Origin: Alphaproteobacteria bacterium
GTDB taxonomy: Bacteria; Pseudomonadota; Alphaproteobacteria; Caulobacterales; Hyphomonadaceae
DNA: 64,000 nucleotides
NCBI GenBank assembly: GCA_018830285.1
Contig: JAHJSB010000029.1
Span: 79,071-143,070, forward strand
Direction of reading: 5' to 3'
Below, piece by piece: positions 53,683 to 62,982 of this stretch (positions within the stretch are counted from its first letter, which is position 1; every line of letters begins with the position of its first letter). Under the pieces are notes generated by a model that was not told the DNA's origin, ran no database searches, and was given only the letters and a program-made list of their open reading frames with translations. The translations under genes were made by a program, and so were the position numbers.

Positions 53683-55215
53683 TCACAGATCGCTGGTTCT
53701 CAATGTCAGGTCAGTTGTGACGGCCGAGTCCGCCCGGCCGGAATCCTCGACCACCCGGAACTGCGCCTCACAGTCGCCCGACGAGAATGTCGCTCGCAGG
53801 TAGCCCCGCTTCTTGCCATTGAGATAGGACACGTGCGGGTTGGCATCGCGCACGGTTTCCATATCCCTCGCCCAGGGGCAGCCGGAAGAAATCGAACTGC
53901 CGACGATCTCATGCCCAATGCGTCTGGACGATGCATCGAATGGCTTTTCATACAGTGTCGAGGCCATTGCCGTGTGCCAGTCGCCGGTCATGAAGACCGG
54001 GTTGGACACGCCGTCAGCCAACATGGATGCCAGGCGTTGGCGCGCAACCGGATAACCATCCCAGCTGTCAAGATTGGTCACGGCCGGCTCGGGGGCTTCC
54101 GTATAGCGATAGGGCGTAAACCAGGTCTGGGTTGCTATCACGTTGAACGGTGCAGACGACTGCTTCAGCGATTTTGCCAGCCAGGCCTCCTGTTCTGCGC
54201 CCAGCATGGTGCGGTCGGGGTCACTGGCATCAGCGCAATAGGGCTTGCGGCCGTCCCCACAGGGCTGGTCTGACCGGAACTGCCTTGTGTCCAGAAGATG
54301 GACATGGGCGGGACCGAACCGATACTGGCCATAGAGCTGGATAGCCGGCGCCATGTCACGCAGGATGGGCGGCTTCTCGATGGGCATATGCTCATAATAG
54401 GCCTTGAAGGCCGCGTACTTGCGTATCTGGAATTCGAGCTTCGTCTGCTTTTCCGGATCCTGCGGCGTATGGCTCGCCCAATTGTTGTCGACCTCATGAT
54501 CGTCCATCGCGACGATCCAGGGCGCAGCAGCATGCGCAGCCTGCAAATGCGGGTCCGTGCGATAAAGCGCGTGGCGGTTGCGGTAGTCCCAAAGCGTCAC
54601 GATTTCATTGCTGTTGTGCAAGCGGACGGTTTCGAAAATGCGCCGCTCGCCGCCTCCGACATCGCGAAGTCTGGCGCCGAGTTCTCCGATGCCGCCTTCA
54701 TAAATATAGTCGCCTGTATGGATGACGCAGTCAGGCCTCCAGGCGGCCATGTCGCGGTAAGCCGCATAATGGCCCGATTCATAAGCCTGGCAGGACGCAA
54801 GCGCGATCTTGGCTTCCGTATCTTCCGGGTTCGTCGTGCGTGTGCGTCCGACAGGGCTTTCTTCATCCGCGTAGTAGAACTGGTAAAAATATTCCCGGCC
54901 AGGCTGGAGGCCTTTGACCTGCACGTGAACGGCATGTGCCATTTCGTCCGATGTCTCCACGACACCATCCTGTAGCGTCTTGCGCATCGCCTCATCTGTA
55001 CAAACACGGTACCGTACCTGGACTTTTCCTGGCGGCATGCCGCCACCGTTCAACGGATCGGGGGCAAGACGGGTCCAGAGAATGACGCCATCCGGGCGGG
55101 GAGAACCGGACGCAATACCCAACGTGAAGTGAGGAATTCCACTCTGGGCCCGGGCCATTTTTGGCACCCATAGTGCGGCGCCGCTGGCGGCCAGGAAGAG
55201 ACGGCGAGAAAACAT
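53683..55215 (-). CDS. phoD: PhoD-family alkaline phosphatase/phosphodiesterase
   Basis: 510 residues. A twin-arginine-type leader (SRRLFLAASGAALWVP...ARA) fits PhoD, which is exported folded with Ca/Fe. N-terminal PhoD_N domain (GIASGSPRPDGVILWTRL), then metallophosphatase residues ALASCQAYESGHYAAYRDM, CVIHTGDYIYEG, AMDDHEVDNNW, and TGDWHTAM. The frame extends to 55296, but ATG 55215 has AAGGAG 8 bases upstream and starts the leader. It releases phosphate from esters or diesters. It sits between the PHP gene and the TonB receptor on the same strand. Confidence 0.93.
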   Translation of the reverse strand: MFSRRLFLAASGAALWVPKMARAQSGIPHFTLGIASGSPRPDGVILWTRLAPDPLNGGGMPPGKVQVRYRVCTDEAMRKTLQDGVVETSDEMAHAVHVQVKGLQPGREYFYQFYYADEESPVGRTRTTNPEDTEAKIALASCQAYESGHYAAYRDMAAWRPDCVIHTGDYIYEGGIGELGARLRDVGGGERRIFETVRLHNSNEIVTLWDYRNRHALYRTDPHLQAAHAAAPWIVAMDDHEVDNNWASHTPQDPEKQTKLEFQIRKYAAFKAYYEHMPIEKPPILRDMAPAIQLYGQYRFGPAHVHLLDTRQFRSDQPCGDGRKPYCADASDPDRTMLGAEQEAWLAKSLKQSSAPFNVIATQTWFTPYRYTEAPEPAVTNLDSWDGYPVARQRLASMLADGVSNPVFMTGDWHTAMASTLYEKPFDASSRRIGHEIVGSSISSGCPWARDMETVRDANPHVSYLNGKKRGYLRATFSSGDCEAQFRVVEDSGRADSAVTTDLTLRTSDL

Positions 55216-55307
55216 CTGAGTACTCCTTCGAACTGTCGGATCATTGGCAGGCGGGCACCGGTGATGGGGGAAAATCACCGATGCCCTTTCACCCAATGAC
55301 GGGAAAT

Positions 55308-55332
55308 CCCGGCCGAAACGGTTTCGGCCGGG
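55308..55332 (-). terminator. Near-perfect 12-base-arm hairpin after the TonB receptor
   Basis: CCCGGCCGAAAC (55308-55319) and GTTTCGGCCGGG (55321-55332) form a long stem with a tiny centre, 12 bases beyond the receptor stop. Downstream on the minus strand only ATTT follows. Probably a partial terminator that lowers phoD-PHP expression relative to the receptor. Confidence 0.65.
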
Positions 55333-55343
55333 TCATCAGGCAA

Positions 55344-58007
55344 TCAGAACGAATACTCGTACTGGATCCAGAACGATGTCGGTTTGCCGTTCCAGCCATA
55401 CTGGCGGTAATAGGCGCTGTCGTTCGTGGTGACTTCACCTCGCACGACGGCTCGGTCCCGCGAATAACCCGACCCACCTGATGCACGCTCGAAATAGTCT
55501 TCACCGAGCAGGTTCACGCCGCGGATCAGGAATCGATGCTGCTTCTCCTTGCCCAGATAGTACTGCACCGATCCGTTGAGCACGAAATAGTCTCCGAAGT
55601 TGATGTCTTCGACAACGCGATTGCCGTCTGCATCAACCATGCGGGCCAGCGTGGTTCCGGCATAGGCCCATTCGGGCCCTTGCAGGCGCGGATTGAGTGC
55701 GAAGACCCAACGATCTGAGGGCGTGTAGGTGACAAGACCGGACAGCGTCCATTCCGGCCGTTCGCTTGATTGGCGGGTTTCGACCGATCCAGCCCGTCCT
55801 GGCACCACGAAATCCAGATTCGTTGTCGTGCCGTCGAGGCGCGCGAGCACGCCCTGCACCGGGTTTGGCTCGAGCGATTCCATGCTGGTATAGCTGAAAT
55901 CGGCCTGCCATTTGTCAAAGTCGAAGGCGACGTCGAGTGTAATGCCCTTGATATCCTGAATGGCATTGGCGTTCACCGCGACAGTCTGGCTGTCTTCCAG
56001 ACCCTTGCTTGCCGCAGTCGAGCAGAACGCGTCCGGCGCGACAATGTTCTGCCGGTTGCGTTCGATCGTGGCCGTGTCATTGGTCAGGCTCTGGAAGAGC
56101 GGACTGGCAATGTCGTTCGCGTATTCGTAGCAAACTGCACCGACAGCCCGGTTCGTGAAGAGGTTCGTGATTTCCGTGTCGAAATAGCCTACCTCGATAT
56201 TGTAAGTGCCGCCTAAGATATCTCCGTCGATACCGACACCGAGGTTCACCGCTTCGACTTCCTGCGGATCAAGCCCGGGATTGAGATTGGCATTGGCACC
56301 AAACGCACCGATCTCATCGATCTTGGGAAGGCTGTAGGACGTGCCGCCACTGGCGCGACCATAGATGCCGGCGCCAAAGTTCTGGCGGAGCCCCACTTTC
56401 CAGATCGACTGGTCAGCGAAGCTTTCACTGAAATCCTGGCGCATAGCAAAGGAGCCGCTGAAACCGTCAAGGACCGGAAGGGTCAGATGCAGGTCACCAT
56501 AGACGCCGGTACTGCTGAGCTTGACATCCCGGACGCCGAAACTGTCATCGGAATTGTCCTTGTAGCTCGTATTCTGCACACCCGCGACGACCTCGACATA
56601 ATCGTTCAAGGTATAGGTCGCCCTGGCATTGATGCCGTAGTCGACATAGCCGGACTCGCGCTGGTCGGTCGAGCCGAAGCCTTTCGTCAGACCGCCGTCG
56701 CCGAACGATGCCGTTGACTGGACAACGTAGCCAATCGGCGCCCCGATGGGGAACGGGTTTTTCGGCGTTCCATAGGCCTGCCCGAAATAGGGGCTGTCAG
56801 GATCCTGGTTGATATAGAAGTTGCTGCCACCATTGTTTCGATCATCGCCTGCGCCGCCCGCAGGCCCATACGGATTGGTCACACAGCCGGCAGGAAGGCC
56901 TGGGACGGATGTTGCGAAAGCTTCGAATGCCGATGCCGTCGCAAAGGAGGTGATCCCCTGCCCCGCTGCGATGGCCTGCACATCGTCTGGCAGGTCCGAC
57001 AGGCGCGGAATCTGGCAGATACGTGCGTCAATCTCATTATTCTTCAGTTGTGGGTCCTGGTAGTGGGCTTCAATATCGAGCTTGAGCTTGTCGCTGAAGC
57101 GATGCTTGAAAGACCCATTGTAGATCGGGAACTCGGTAAAGTTTGGCTGGAATACGGTCGATTGAGGGAAAGAATCCCGGAAGTCGATCGTCGTGTAGGC
57201 GGCGCCGAGGCGCAGTTCGGTGTCAGCGCCCATCTGCCAGAGGTATTTGGCGCCAATGCTGTTGAAGCTGTAGGGGAATTCATGGAAACCACCAAGTGCG
57301 ATGACATTGTCACCATACGCCTCCCGGTCGAACAGTTCGTGCGCGTCCGATTCGTATGAACGACCATAGACGAGCACGCTGTGCTTGCCTGCGTCGTCAA
57401 GCGGGAACGATACATTGCCGTAGATTTCGCGCGTCTTGAAGGAGCCGAAATAGGCACCAAATTCGCCCTTTCTCGTACCGTCCGGTTCCTTGGTCTTGAC
57501 ACTGACAACCCCAAGGCCGCCATTCGAGCCAAAGTAGAGGCTGTTGCCGCCGCGGTAGACTTCGACGCCGCTGATCATGCGCGGGTCGATCGCTGTTGCC
57601 GGCCAGAGGTCTTCCAGCGGCGAAGAACGGTCGAAATAGGGAACGCCGTCAACAAGCAGAAGCGTATCCCGGTCCGTTCCACCATCAATGCGGATGGTGA
57701 ACTCGCCCTCGTCCGGCGAATAGCCGACATTGGCGCCCCGGATGAGGCCAGCGGCAAGTTCCCCAAAATTTGTGAAGCCGCCGGTTTCGATTTCCGCGGC
57801 GCTGATGAGCTGCACCTGCGTGCCAAACTCGGCAAGCTCAATCGCAAGGTCGCTGATCGTCGCATCAACGACCTGGCCTTCAACCCGGATTGTCTCAAGC
57901 CGGCGCCCGCCGTCTTCTTCCTGCGCAGCAGCAAACAACGGGATTGCCGTCGTCGCGAGCAAAGCGCCTGCGCCGATCGCAAAATTTCTCTTTACACCCA
58001 ACATCAT
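55344..58007 (-). CDS. TonB-dependent outer-membrane receptor
   Basis: 887 residues. Signal peptide (GALLATTAIPLFAAA), then a TonB-box-like ETIRVEG. The plug domain (~60-170) has LLLVDGVPYFD, VEVYRGGNSLYFG and GGLGVVSVKTK. The barrel follows and ends FWIQYEYSF with the final Phe. Large loops and several Cys (e.g. ICQIPR, GCVTNPYG) are present. Next to phosphatase genes and opposite a phosphonate-transporter locus, so a phosphorylated organic ligand is likely. It is divergent from the HAD gene across 219 AT-rich bases. Confidence 0.93.
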   Translation of the reverse strand: MMLGVKRNFAIGAGALLATTAIPLFAAAQEEDGGRRLETIRVEGQVVDATISDLAIELAEFGTQVQLISAAEIETGGFTNFGELAAGLIRGANVGYSPDEGEFTIRIDGGTDRDTLLLVDGVPYFDRSSPLEDLWPATAIDPRMISGVEVYRGGNSLYFGSNGGLGVVSVKTKEPDGTRKGEFGAYFGSFKTREIYGNVSFPLDDAGKHSVLVYGRSYESDAHELFDREAYGDNVIALGGFHEFPYSFNSIGAKYLWQMGADTELRLGAAYTTIDFRDSFPQSTVFQPNFTEFPIYNGSFKHRFSDKLKLDIEAHYQDPQLKNNEIDARICQIPRLSDLPDDVQAIAAGQGITSFATASAFEAFATSVPGLPAGCVTNPYGPAGGAGDDRNNGGSNFYINQDPDSPYFGQAYGTPKNPFPIGAPIGYVVQSTASFGDGGLTKGFGSTDQRESGYVDYGINARATYTLNDYVEVVAGVQNTSYKDNSDDSFGVRDVKLSSTGVYGDLHLTLPVLDGFSGSFAMRQDFSESFADQSIWKVGLRQNFGAGIYGRASGGTSYSLPKIDEIGAFGANANLNPGLDPQEVEAVNLGVGIDGDILGGTYNIEVGYFDTEITNLFTNRAVGAVCYEYANDIASPLFQSLTNDTATIERNRQNIVAPDAFCSTAASKGLEDSQTVAVNANAIQDIKGITLDVAFDFDKWQADFSYTSMESLEPNPVQGVLARLDGTTTNLDFVVPGRAGSVETRQSSERPEWTLSGLVTYTPSDRWVFALNPRLQGPEWAYAGTTLARMVDADGNRVVEDINFGDYFVLNGSVQYYLGKEKQHRFLIRGVNLLGEDYFERASGGSGYSRDRAVVRGEVTTNDSAYYRQYGWNGKPTSFWIQYEYSF

Positions 58008-58126
58008 GGCCCTGTTCTCCTTTGAACCCCTCAGAAATGCCGCGTGAACGGCACGATACAGAGACAGATCCGATCCCGGACCTGTCCGCCGCAGGCCACC
58101 ATTTAGCGAAGGGACACGACGCTTAT

Positions 58127-58157
58127 GTGAAGTTTCAACAATTTTTACGTGAAATTT
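58127..58157. promoter_or_regulatory. Paired direct repeats in the receptor-HAD divergent gap
   Basis: GTGAAGTTT (58127-58135) and GTGAAATTT (58149-58157) repeat at 22-base spacing, two helical turns. The first is also part of TGAAGTTTCA, a near-palindrome. The 58008-58226 gap is AT-rich and holds both promoters. A related GAAACTT element is next to the RpiR gene, so an RpiR operator is a reasonable guess. Confidence 0.4.
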
Positions 58158-58226
58158 ATTTAGTATTGTTTTTCTTCGATTTGAATATTACTCAACACTC
58201 GAACCGAGTCAGGAGGAAGCGACGAC

Positions 58227-59006
58227 ATGGCGTATCGAGAACCGGGGCTACTCTCGCCAGAGAACCTGAAAACGCTTGAACAAGCGCAAGGTTATCTCGT
58301 CGACTGGGATGGATGCTGCGCCGTGGAAAACCAGTTGGTGCCGAGTGCGATGGCCTTTCTCAAGGCCAATCATGCCTGCTGCGCGATTGTGTCAAACAAC
58401 TCATCGAACACGGTCGACGATTTTGCCGAGATACTCGCCCGCTCAGGCATCCCGATGAGCAAGGACCAGATCATCCTGGCTGGAGTGGAGTCGCTCATCC
58501 GTGCGGCAGAAATCGAATCTGAGAGCGTGCTGGTGCTGGGTGACACGCGCATGCGCGGCCTGGCCCGCAATCTTGGCTTGCCGCTCGCCCGGGAGAATAT
58601 CGACCTTGTCGTCCTGCTGCGCGATACCCGCATGACCTATAACCGCCTGGAGCTCGCGGCAAATGCGCTCGCCAATGGTGCGCGCCTGATCGTCGCAAAC
58701 CCTGACCTTACTCATCCGGGTGTGGATGGCCGATTGAAACCTGAAACCGGAGCGCTCCTGGCAGCGCTCGGCGCCTGCGTCGATCTTGCGTCCGTGGACA
58801 TGGAAATCATCGGCAAGCCCGGGCGCCACCTATTCGACAAGGGCTGCGCCGCGATTGGCGCGGCCTATGAAGACGTGGTCATGTTTGGCGACAATCCGGC
58901 AACCGACATTTCGGGCGCTGATGCGCTCGGCATGAACTCGCTCCTGGTCAGCCCGTCGCCCGCAATATTCTTTGAATCCATCCTGGACGCGACTAAAACC
59001 GCTTGA
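58227..59006 (+). CDS. HAD-IIA subfamily phosphatase
   Basis: 259 residues. Motif I LVDWDGCC has the Asp nucleophile and acid/base Asp (D-x-D), motif II is VSNNSS, motif III Lys in IIGKPGRHLF, and motif IV MFGDNPATDI. The cap is the C2-type insert seen in NagD/AraL and p-nitrophenylphosphatase-like enzymes. AGGAGG lies 10 bases before ATG. It ends inside the 3' end of the convergent RpiR gene (14-base overlap). It may hydrolyse a phosphorylated catabolite taken up by the nearby transporters; substrate unknown. Confidence 0.88.
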   Translation: MAYREPGLLSPENLKTLEQAQGYLVDWDGCCAVENQLVPSAMAFLKANHACCAIVSNNSSNTVDDFAEILARSGIPMSKDQIILAGVESLIRAAEIESESVLVLGDTRMRGLARNLGLPLARENIDLVVLLRDTRMTYNRLELAANALANGARLIVANPDLTHPGVDGRLKPETGALLAALGACVDLASVDMEIIGKPGRHLFDKGCAAIGAAYEDVVMFGDNPATDISGADALGMNSLLVSPSPAIFFESILDATKTA

Positions 59007-59931
59007 GCGACAACACGTCGAACGTCTTGCGCAATGTCTCAGTCGCCCGTTCATAATCAGCAAGGGCCAATGCGGCAATCAATGCGTCCAGAACGCAAAG
59101 CTGGGCAATACGGCTGGTCATTGCCTCGGTACGAAACTTTGTCTCACGTGCCATCGTGAAGAGTCTGACATCGGCATAGGCTTGCAGCGGGGAGTTCGCG
59201 AAATTGGTGACAATGATCGTCTTCGCGCCCGCTTCCTTGGCCAGCCGCGTCGATGCGAGTGTCTCGTGGGTCGCGCCCGAATGGGAAATGGTGAGGACCG
59301 CAACGTCAGGACCCGTGCGCGATGCGCTGATGGCCTGGACGTGGCTATCGACAACAACTTTCGCGTTCAGCCCGATCCGCAGCATGCGGTATTGCGCATC
59401 TTCAGCAATAGGTGCCGACGAGCCAATCCCGTAGATCTCGACCCGGTCAGCGCCGCGAATGACCTTGACCGCCTCAGCGACAGCGTCGGGGTCCAATACA
59501 GAAAGCGTATCCCGCAGCGCCTGAATGCCAGCATGGAACATTTTCCGGCAAACTGTGGTCGTGTCGTCCTGTGGCTGCAGATCTTCATGTATGAACTGTA
59601 CGGGCTGAACAACTTCCCGCGCGAGACTGAGCTTGAGCTGCTGGAAGCCCGTCAGATCAATCTGGCGGCAAAGATTGATCACACTTCCGTCGCTTGCGCC
59701 TGTCGCCTCCGCAAGTTCGGTAACGGACATGCCGACAACCTGCCTTGGATTCTTGAGAATGTAATCTGCGATGGAACGCGTGCTTGGCCCGAGCGAGGCC
59801 TGGCGAACACGAATCCGCGTAAGTACATTGTCGATAACGGGAGAATCACTTCGCCGGGTGGACGAACCAGGCTTCTTCGATTTTCGGTCTGCCACTGGAT
59901 ATCCACCCCAATACTCAAAACTGGCAACCAT
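58993..59931 (-). CDS. RpiR-family (HTH + SIS) transcription regulator
   Basis: 312 residues. N-terminal RpiR helix-turn-helix (SIADYILKNPRQVVGMSVTELAEATGASDGSVI), then a SIS domain that binds phosphosugars (VEIYGIGSSAPIAEDAQYRML; VLTISHSGATHETLA). Start uncertain: I use ATG 59931; TTG 59949 and GTG further in are possible. Divergent from phnD, convergent with the HAD gene. It likely senses a phosphorylated compound and controls the flanking phosphorus genes. Confidence 0.88.
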   Translation of the reverse strand: MVASFEYWGGYPVADRKSKKPGSSTRRSDSPVIDNVLTRIRVRQASLGPSTRSIADYILKNPRQVVGMSVTELAEATGASDGSVINLCRQIDLTGFQQLKLSLAREVVQPVQFIHEDLQPQDDTTTVCRKMFHAGIQALRDTLSVLDPDAVAEAVKVIRGADRVEIYGIGSSAPIAEDAQYRMLRIGLNAKVVVDSHVQAISASRTGPDVAVLTISHSGATHETLASTRLAKEAGAKTIIVTNFANSPLQAYADVRLFTMARETKFRTEAMTSRIAQLCVLDALIAALALADYERATETLRKTFDVLSLKRF

Positions 59932-59944
59932 GAATTGAACATTT

Positions 59945-59971
59945 TTCAAAATATATCAAGAAACTTTTGAA
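59945..59971. promoter_or_regulatory. Inverted repeat at the rpiR start (candidate autoregulatory operator)
   Basis: TTCAAAA (59945-59951) and TTTTGAA (59965-59971) flank 13 AT-rich bases. It overlaps the start zone of the RpiR gene and lies upstream of phnD. GAAACTTTTGAA here resembles the GAAACTTCA element of the receptor-HAD gap. Confidence 0.4.
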
Positions 59972-59972
59972 C

Positions 59973-59990
59973 CTGTAACATGCGCGTCAT
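59973..59990 (+). promoter_or_regulatory. Degenerate Pho-box-like repeats upstream of phnD
   Basis: CTGTAAC (59973-59979) and GCGTCAT (59984-59990) are spaced exactly 11 bases start to start, as in Pho boxes (consensus CTGTCAT in 11-base phase). Each half matches 5 of 7 positions. It lies ~80 bases upstream of phnD. PhoB control is possible but weakly supported. Confidence 0.35.
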
Positions 59991-60069
59991 ACGCAGCAGC
60001 TACCCAGTATGGATGGAATGACTGCGTCGCGCAAAAGGCACGCCGCACAGGATATCAGGGGTAATCGGG

Positions 60070-60999
60070 ATGCGCAGCTTATGGATCGTCATGGCGTTTC
60101 TTGTCGCGCTAGGAGCGCTTGAGCCCGCTTCTGCGCAGACGCGTGGGACGCGGCAGGAACCGTTGCGTGTGCTGTTGATCCCGGCTGACGGCGGCACCGA
60201 GGACGGGACAAAGGCTGACTTCAAGCCCCTTTTCGACACTATAACGCGCACAAGCGGGTTCTATTTCGATGTGCAGGTGGGTCAGAGCTATGCGGCCGTC
60301 ATAGAAGGCATGTGCGCCGGCCTGGCAGACATCGCCTGGTTCGGACCGGTCTCCTTTATCGAAGCGCGCAATCGCGGATGTGCCGAACTGCTGGCGGTGG
60401 AAGAGCGCGATGGTTCATCGACCTATTATGCAGCGCTCTTTGTTTCAGCTTCTTCGGACATTCGCTCCATCGGGGACCTGCCGGGCCACTCGCTCGCGCT
60501 GGGCTCGAGCCACTCGGCAAGCAGCTTCGCCTATCCGATCGCAATGATCGCAAAAGCCGGCATTGACCCCTTGTTTGATCTTGGCGCCCTGCGCCTCACA
60601 GGCAGCCACGCAAACAGCCTCATGGCGCTTAAGAGCGGCCAGGTCGACGCTGCGGGCGCATCGCTCGTATCGTTCGAGCGGGCCGTGAACCAGGCCGGCC
60701 TTGATGCATCGGCGTTTCGGATTCTTGCCAAATCCGATCCGATCCCCAATCCCCCGATAGCCATGAATCCCGGCCTGTCGGTGGCGATGAAAAGTGCGCT
60801 TCGCGACGCCATCGCAGGCGTCCATGCTGCACCGGGCGTCAATCCTGATGCGATCCGTGGCTACGGCGGCAAGCGCGTTGACCGATACGACACCCGTGTC
60901 GACGACAATGTCTTCACCGACGCCGCAGCGGCAATCGCCTTCATTGATGATGATTTCAAAGCAGCCGTCCTGCGCAAGGCCGGCACGGCGCAGAATTGA
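60070..60999 (+). CDS. phnD: Phosphonate-type ABC transporter substrate-binding protein
   Basis: 309 residues with a Sec signal (FLVALGALEPASA). PhnD/PtxB-type binding-protein features: LRVLLIPADGGTEDGTKADF, AVIEGMCAGLADIAWFGPVSFIEA, GSSHSASSFAYPIAMI and SGQVDAAG. The family binds phosphonates, phosphite or related anions. GGGGT precedes ATG at about 8 bases. First gene of phnD-C-E. Ligand class uncertain: the Y-W/S residues that contact the P group cannot be checked without structure. Confidence 0.92.
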   Translation: MRSLWIVMAFLVALGALEPASAQTRGTRQEPLRVLLIPADGGTEDGTKADFKPLFDTITRTSGFYFDVQVGQSYAAVIEGMCAGLADIAWFGPVSFIEARNRGCAELLAVEERDGSSTYYAALFVSASSDIRSIGDLPGHSLALGSSHSASSFAYPIAMIAKAGIDPLFDLGALRLTGSHANSLMALKSGQVDAAGASLVSFERAVNQAGLDASAFRILAKSDPIPNPPIAMNPGLSVAMKSALRDAIAGVHAAPGVNPDAIRGYGGKRVDRYDTRVDDNVFTDAAAAIAFIDDDFKAAVLRKAGTAQN

Positions 61000-61023
61000 A
61001 GCGGCCCCTCCCGGGCGCTCGCG

Positions 61024-61857
61024 ATGGAAATGAACATGACGATAGTAAGAAGCAGTGCCGATATAGAAAACTGCCAGGCACGACCTGTGACGGCCCTTGC
61101 ATTTCATGCAGTTTCCCAGTCCTTCACATCGGGCACCCGCGCTCTGGACAATGTCTCGCTCGATATCGGCGCAGAAAGTTTTACCGTTCTGCTTGGGCCT
61201 TCCGGATCAGGCAAGACCACGCTTTTGCGTTCAGCAGCGGGACTAAACACACCCGATACTGGCGAGATCAGAGTCGCCGGGGAGTCCATTACGGGTCGAA
61301 ACCTCAAGGCCGCGCGTCGTCGCATGGGCATGGTGCACCAGGACTTTGGTCTGTCGGAGCGGTTGACCACCGCACAGAATGTCATGGCCGGCGCTGCGTC
61401 TTGCATTGGCTGGGTGCGCGTGCTGTTTCAAGCCTATCCAAGAGCGGTTCGGTTGAAGGCTTGCCAATTGCTCGCAAGGGTCGGCCTCGACGAAGTCCAG
61501 GCAAACCGTCGCGCCGGGACATTGTCAGGAGGACAACGCCAACGCGTTGGCATTGCGCGTGCGCTGATCAACGACCCGCTCGTCATCCTTGCAGACGAAC
61601 CCGTCGCCAGTCTTGATCCGGCAACAGCGCACGAAATCATGGCGCTGTTGCGCGAGGCGGCAGGCGAACGCGGCGCCGCCGTCCTGTGCAGCCTGCACCA
61701 GATCGACCTGGCACGGCGGTTTGCAGACCGGATTATCGGCCTGAACCACGGACAGATCGTCTTTGATGGCCCGCCGGCTGATCTCACACCTGGCGCCCTT
61801 GCCATCATATTTGATGGTCCGGAGACACGGTTAAGACCGATTGTGGCGGTCGCTTGA
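61024..61857 (+). CDS. phnC: Phosphonate-type ABC transporter ATP-binding protein
   Basis: 277 residues. Walker A GPSGSGKTTLL, Q-loop MVHQDFGL, signature LSGGQRQRVGIARAL, Walker B VILADEPVASLD and the H-loop SLHQID. The linker after Walker A (SAAGLNTPDTGEI) and AAGAASCIGWVRVLF are PhnC-like. Three ATGs at 61024, 61030 and 61036 could start; the third has GGA 7 bases upstream. It ends 26 bases before phnE. Confidence 0.93.
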   Translation: MEMNMTIVRSSADIENCQARPVTALAFHAVSQSFTSGTRALDNVSLDIGAESFTVLLGPSGSGKTTLLRSAAGLNTPDTGEIRVAGESITGRNLKAARRRMGMVHQDFGLSERLTTAQNVMAGAASCIGWVRVLFQAYPRAVRLKACQLLARVGLDEVQANRRAGTLSGGQRQRVGIARALINDPLVILADEPVASLDPATAHEIMALLREAAGERGAAVLCSLHQIDLARRFADRIIGLNHGQIVFDGPPADLTPGALAIIFDGPETRLRPIVAVA

Positions 61858-61882
61858 AAATGCTGCTCGCAAAGGTTTCTGT

Positions 61883-62896
61883 ATGACCACGCTGGAAACG
61901 CCTCCGAACGATTCACCCTGGCGCCTGAAATCGCCGATTGATGCACGCGCGGTTTTCATTGTCATCGTTGCATTCATCCTGCTCAGCTTTTCTGCCCAAC
62001 GCGTCGATCTCGGCAAGATGGCCGGGCAGATGGGAGAATTCGGCCTTGCGAGTGTCGGCCTGAAGGACAGCTCCCAGATCGGGCGCGGTCTGGGCGGTCT
62101 TGTCTCTGATATGTTTCCCGTTGCGATCTCTGAACGCACGCCGATCGCGATGATCGAACATTTCGACGCAAATCGCCTACCGCCATTTGCACGGATGGAG
62201 ACCGTCCAGGTCGAAGTGAGCGTACTCGATCCCGACACGTTCCAAACGGACACACACCTCGTCGAGAAGACCTATCTGGTTCAACCCGCCGGATACCTGA
62301 TCTTTGTTCTCGGCAAGATGCTCGAGACAATTGAAATCGCAATCTGGGCGAGCCTGTTCGCGATTATCGGCAGCCTGCCACTGGCGATTGTCGGTGCCCG
62401 TAACTTCACCCCTCATCCCGTCGTCTATTTCGCATCGCGGAGTATCGTGTCGTTCCTGAGGTCCATGCCAGAACTGATAAGCGCACTGTTCCTGGTACTC
62501 GCGTTCGGCTTCGGCCCGGGTGCCGGTATTCTGGCGCTCGCGCTGCACAGTATGGGCTTCCTCGCCAAGTTCTACGCCGAAGACATCGAAGCGGCCGATC
62601 CGAAGCCATTGGAAGCCATCCGGGCGACAGGCGCCGGCAGTTTTGCAGCCCTGCGGCTTGCCGTCCTACCTCAGGTACTGCCGAGCTACACGGCACTCAC
62701 ACTATACATACTCGACCGCAATGTGCGGATGGCGGCCGTAATCGGCCTCGTCGGCGCGGGCGGTGTCGGACAGGAGCTCAAGGGCCGCTATGACATGTTC
62801 CAGTATGACCGTGTCGGCACGATCTTGCTCGTAATCTTCATCACCGTACTGCTGCTTGACCAACTGGCAGCGCATCTGCGCCGACGCCTGATATGA
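61883..62896 (+). CDS. phnE: Phosphonate-type ABC transporter permease
   Basis: 337 residues. About six helices with the permease coupling motif EAIRATGAGSFAALRLAVLPQV and IWASLFAIIGSLPLAIVGARN. An ~110-residue periplasmic loop after helix 1 is typical of PhnE. ATG 61883 has AAAGG 7 bases upstream; the longer frame overlaps phnC. Completes the importer. No phnG-M (C-P lyase) genes follow within the window. Confidence 0.92.
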   Translation: MTTLETPPNDSPWRLKSPIDARAVFIVIVAFILLSFSAQRVDLGKMAGQMGEFGLASVGLKDSSQIGRGLGGLVSDMFPVAISERTPIAMIEHFDANRLPPFARMETVQVEVSVLDPDTFQTDTHLVEKTYLVQPAGYLIFVLGKMLETIEIAIWASLFAIIGSLPLAIVGARNFTPHPVVYFASRSIVSFLRSMPELISALFLVLAFGFGPGAGILALALHSMGFLAKFYAEDIEAADPKPLEAIRATGAGSFAALRLAVLPQVLPSYTALTLYILDRNVRMAAVIGLVGAGGVGQELKGRYDMFQYDRVGTILLVIFITVLLLDQLAAHLRRRLI

Positions 62897-62982
62897 ACTG
62901 GATCAACCCAGGCTGCGCGCCTTATTCACAAGATCGCGTCAGCGAGGAGATGCAAGCGTGCGTCATGTCAGGTTTGGCCGCC

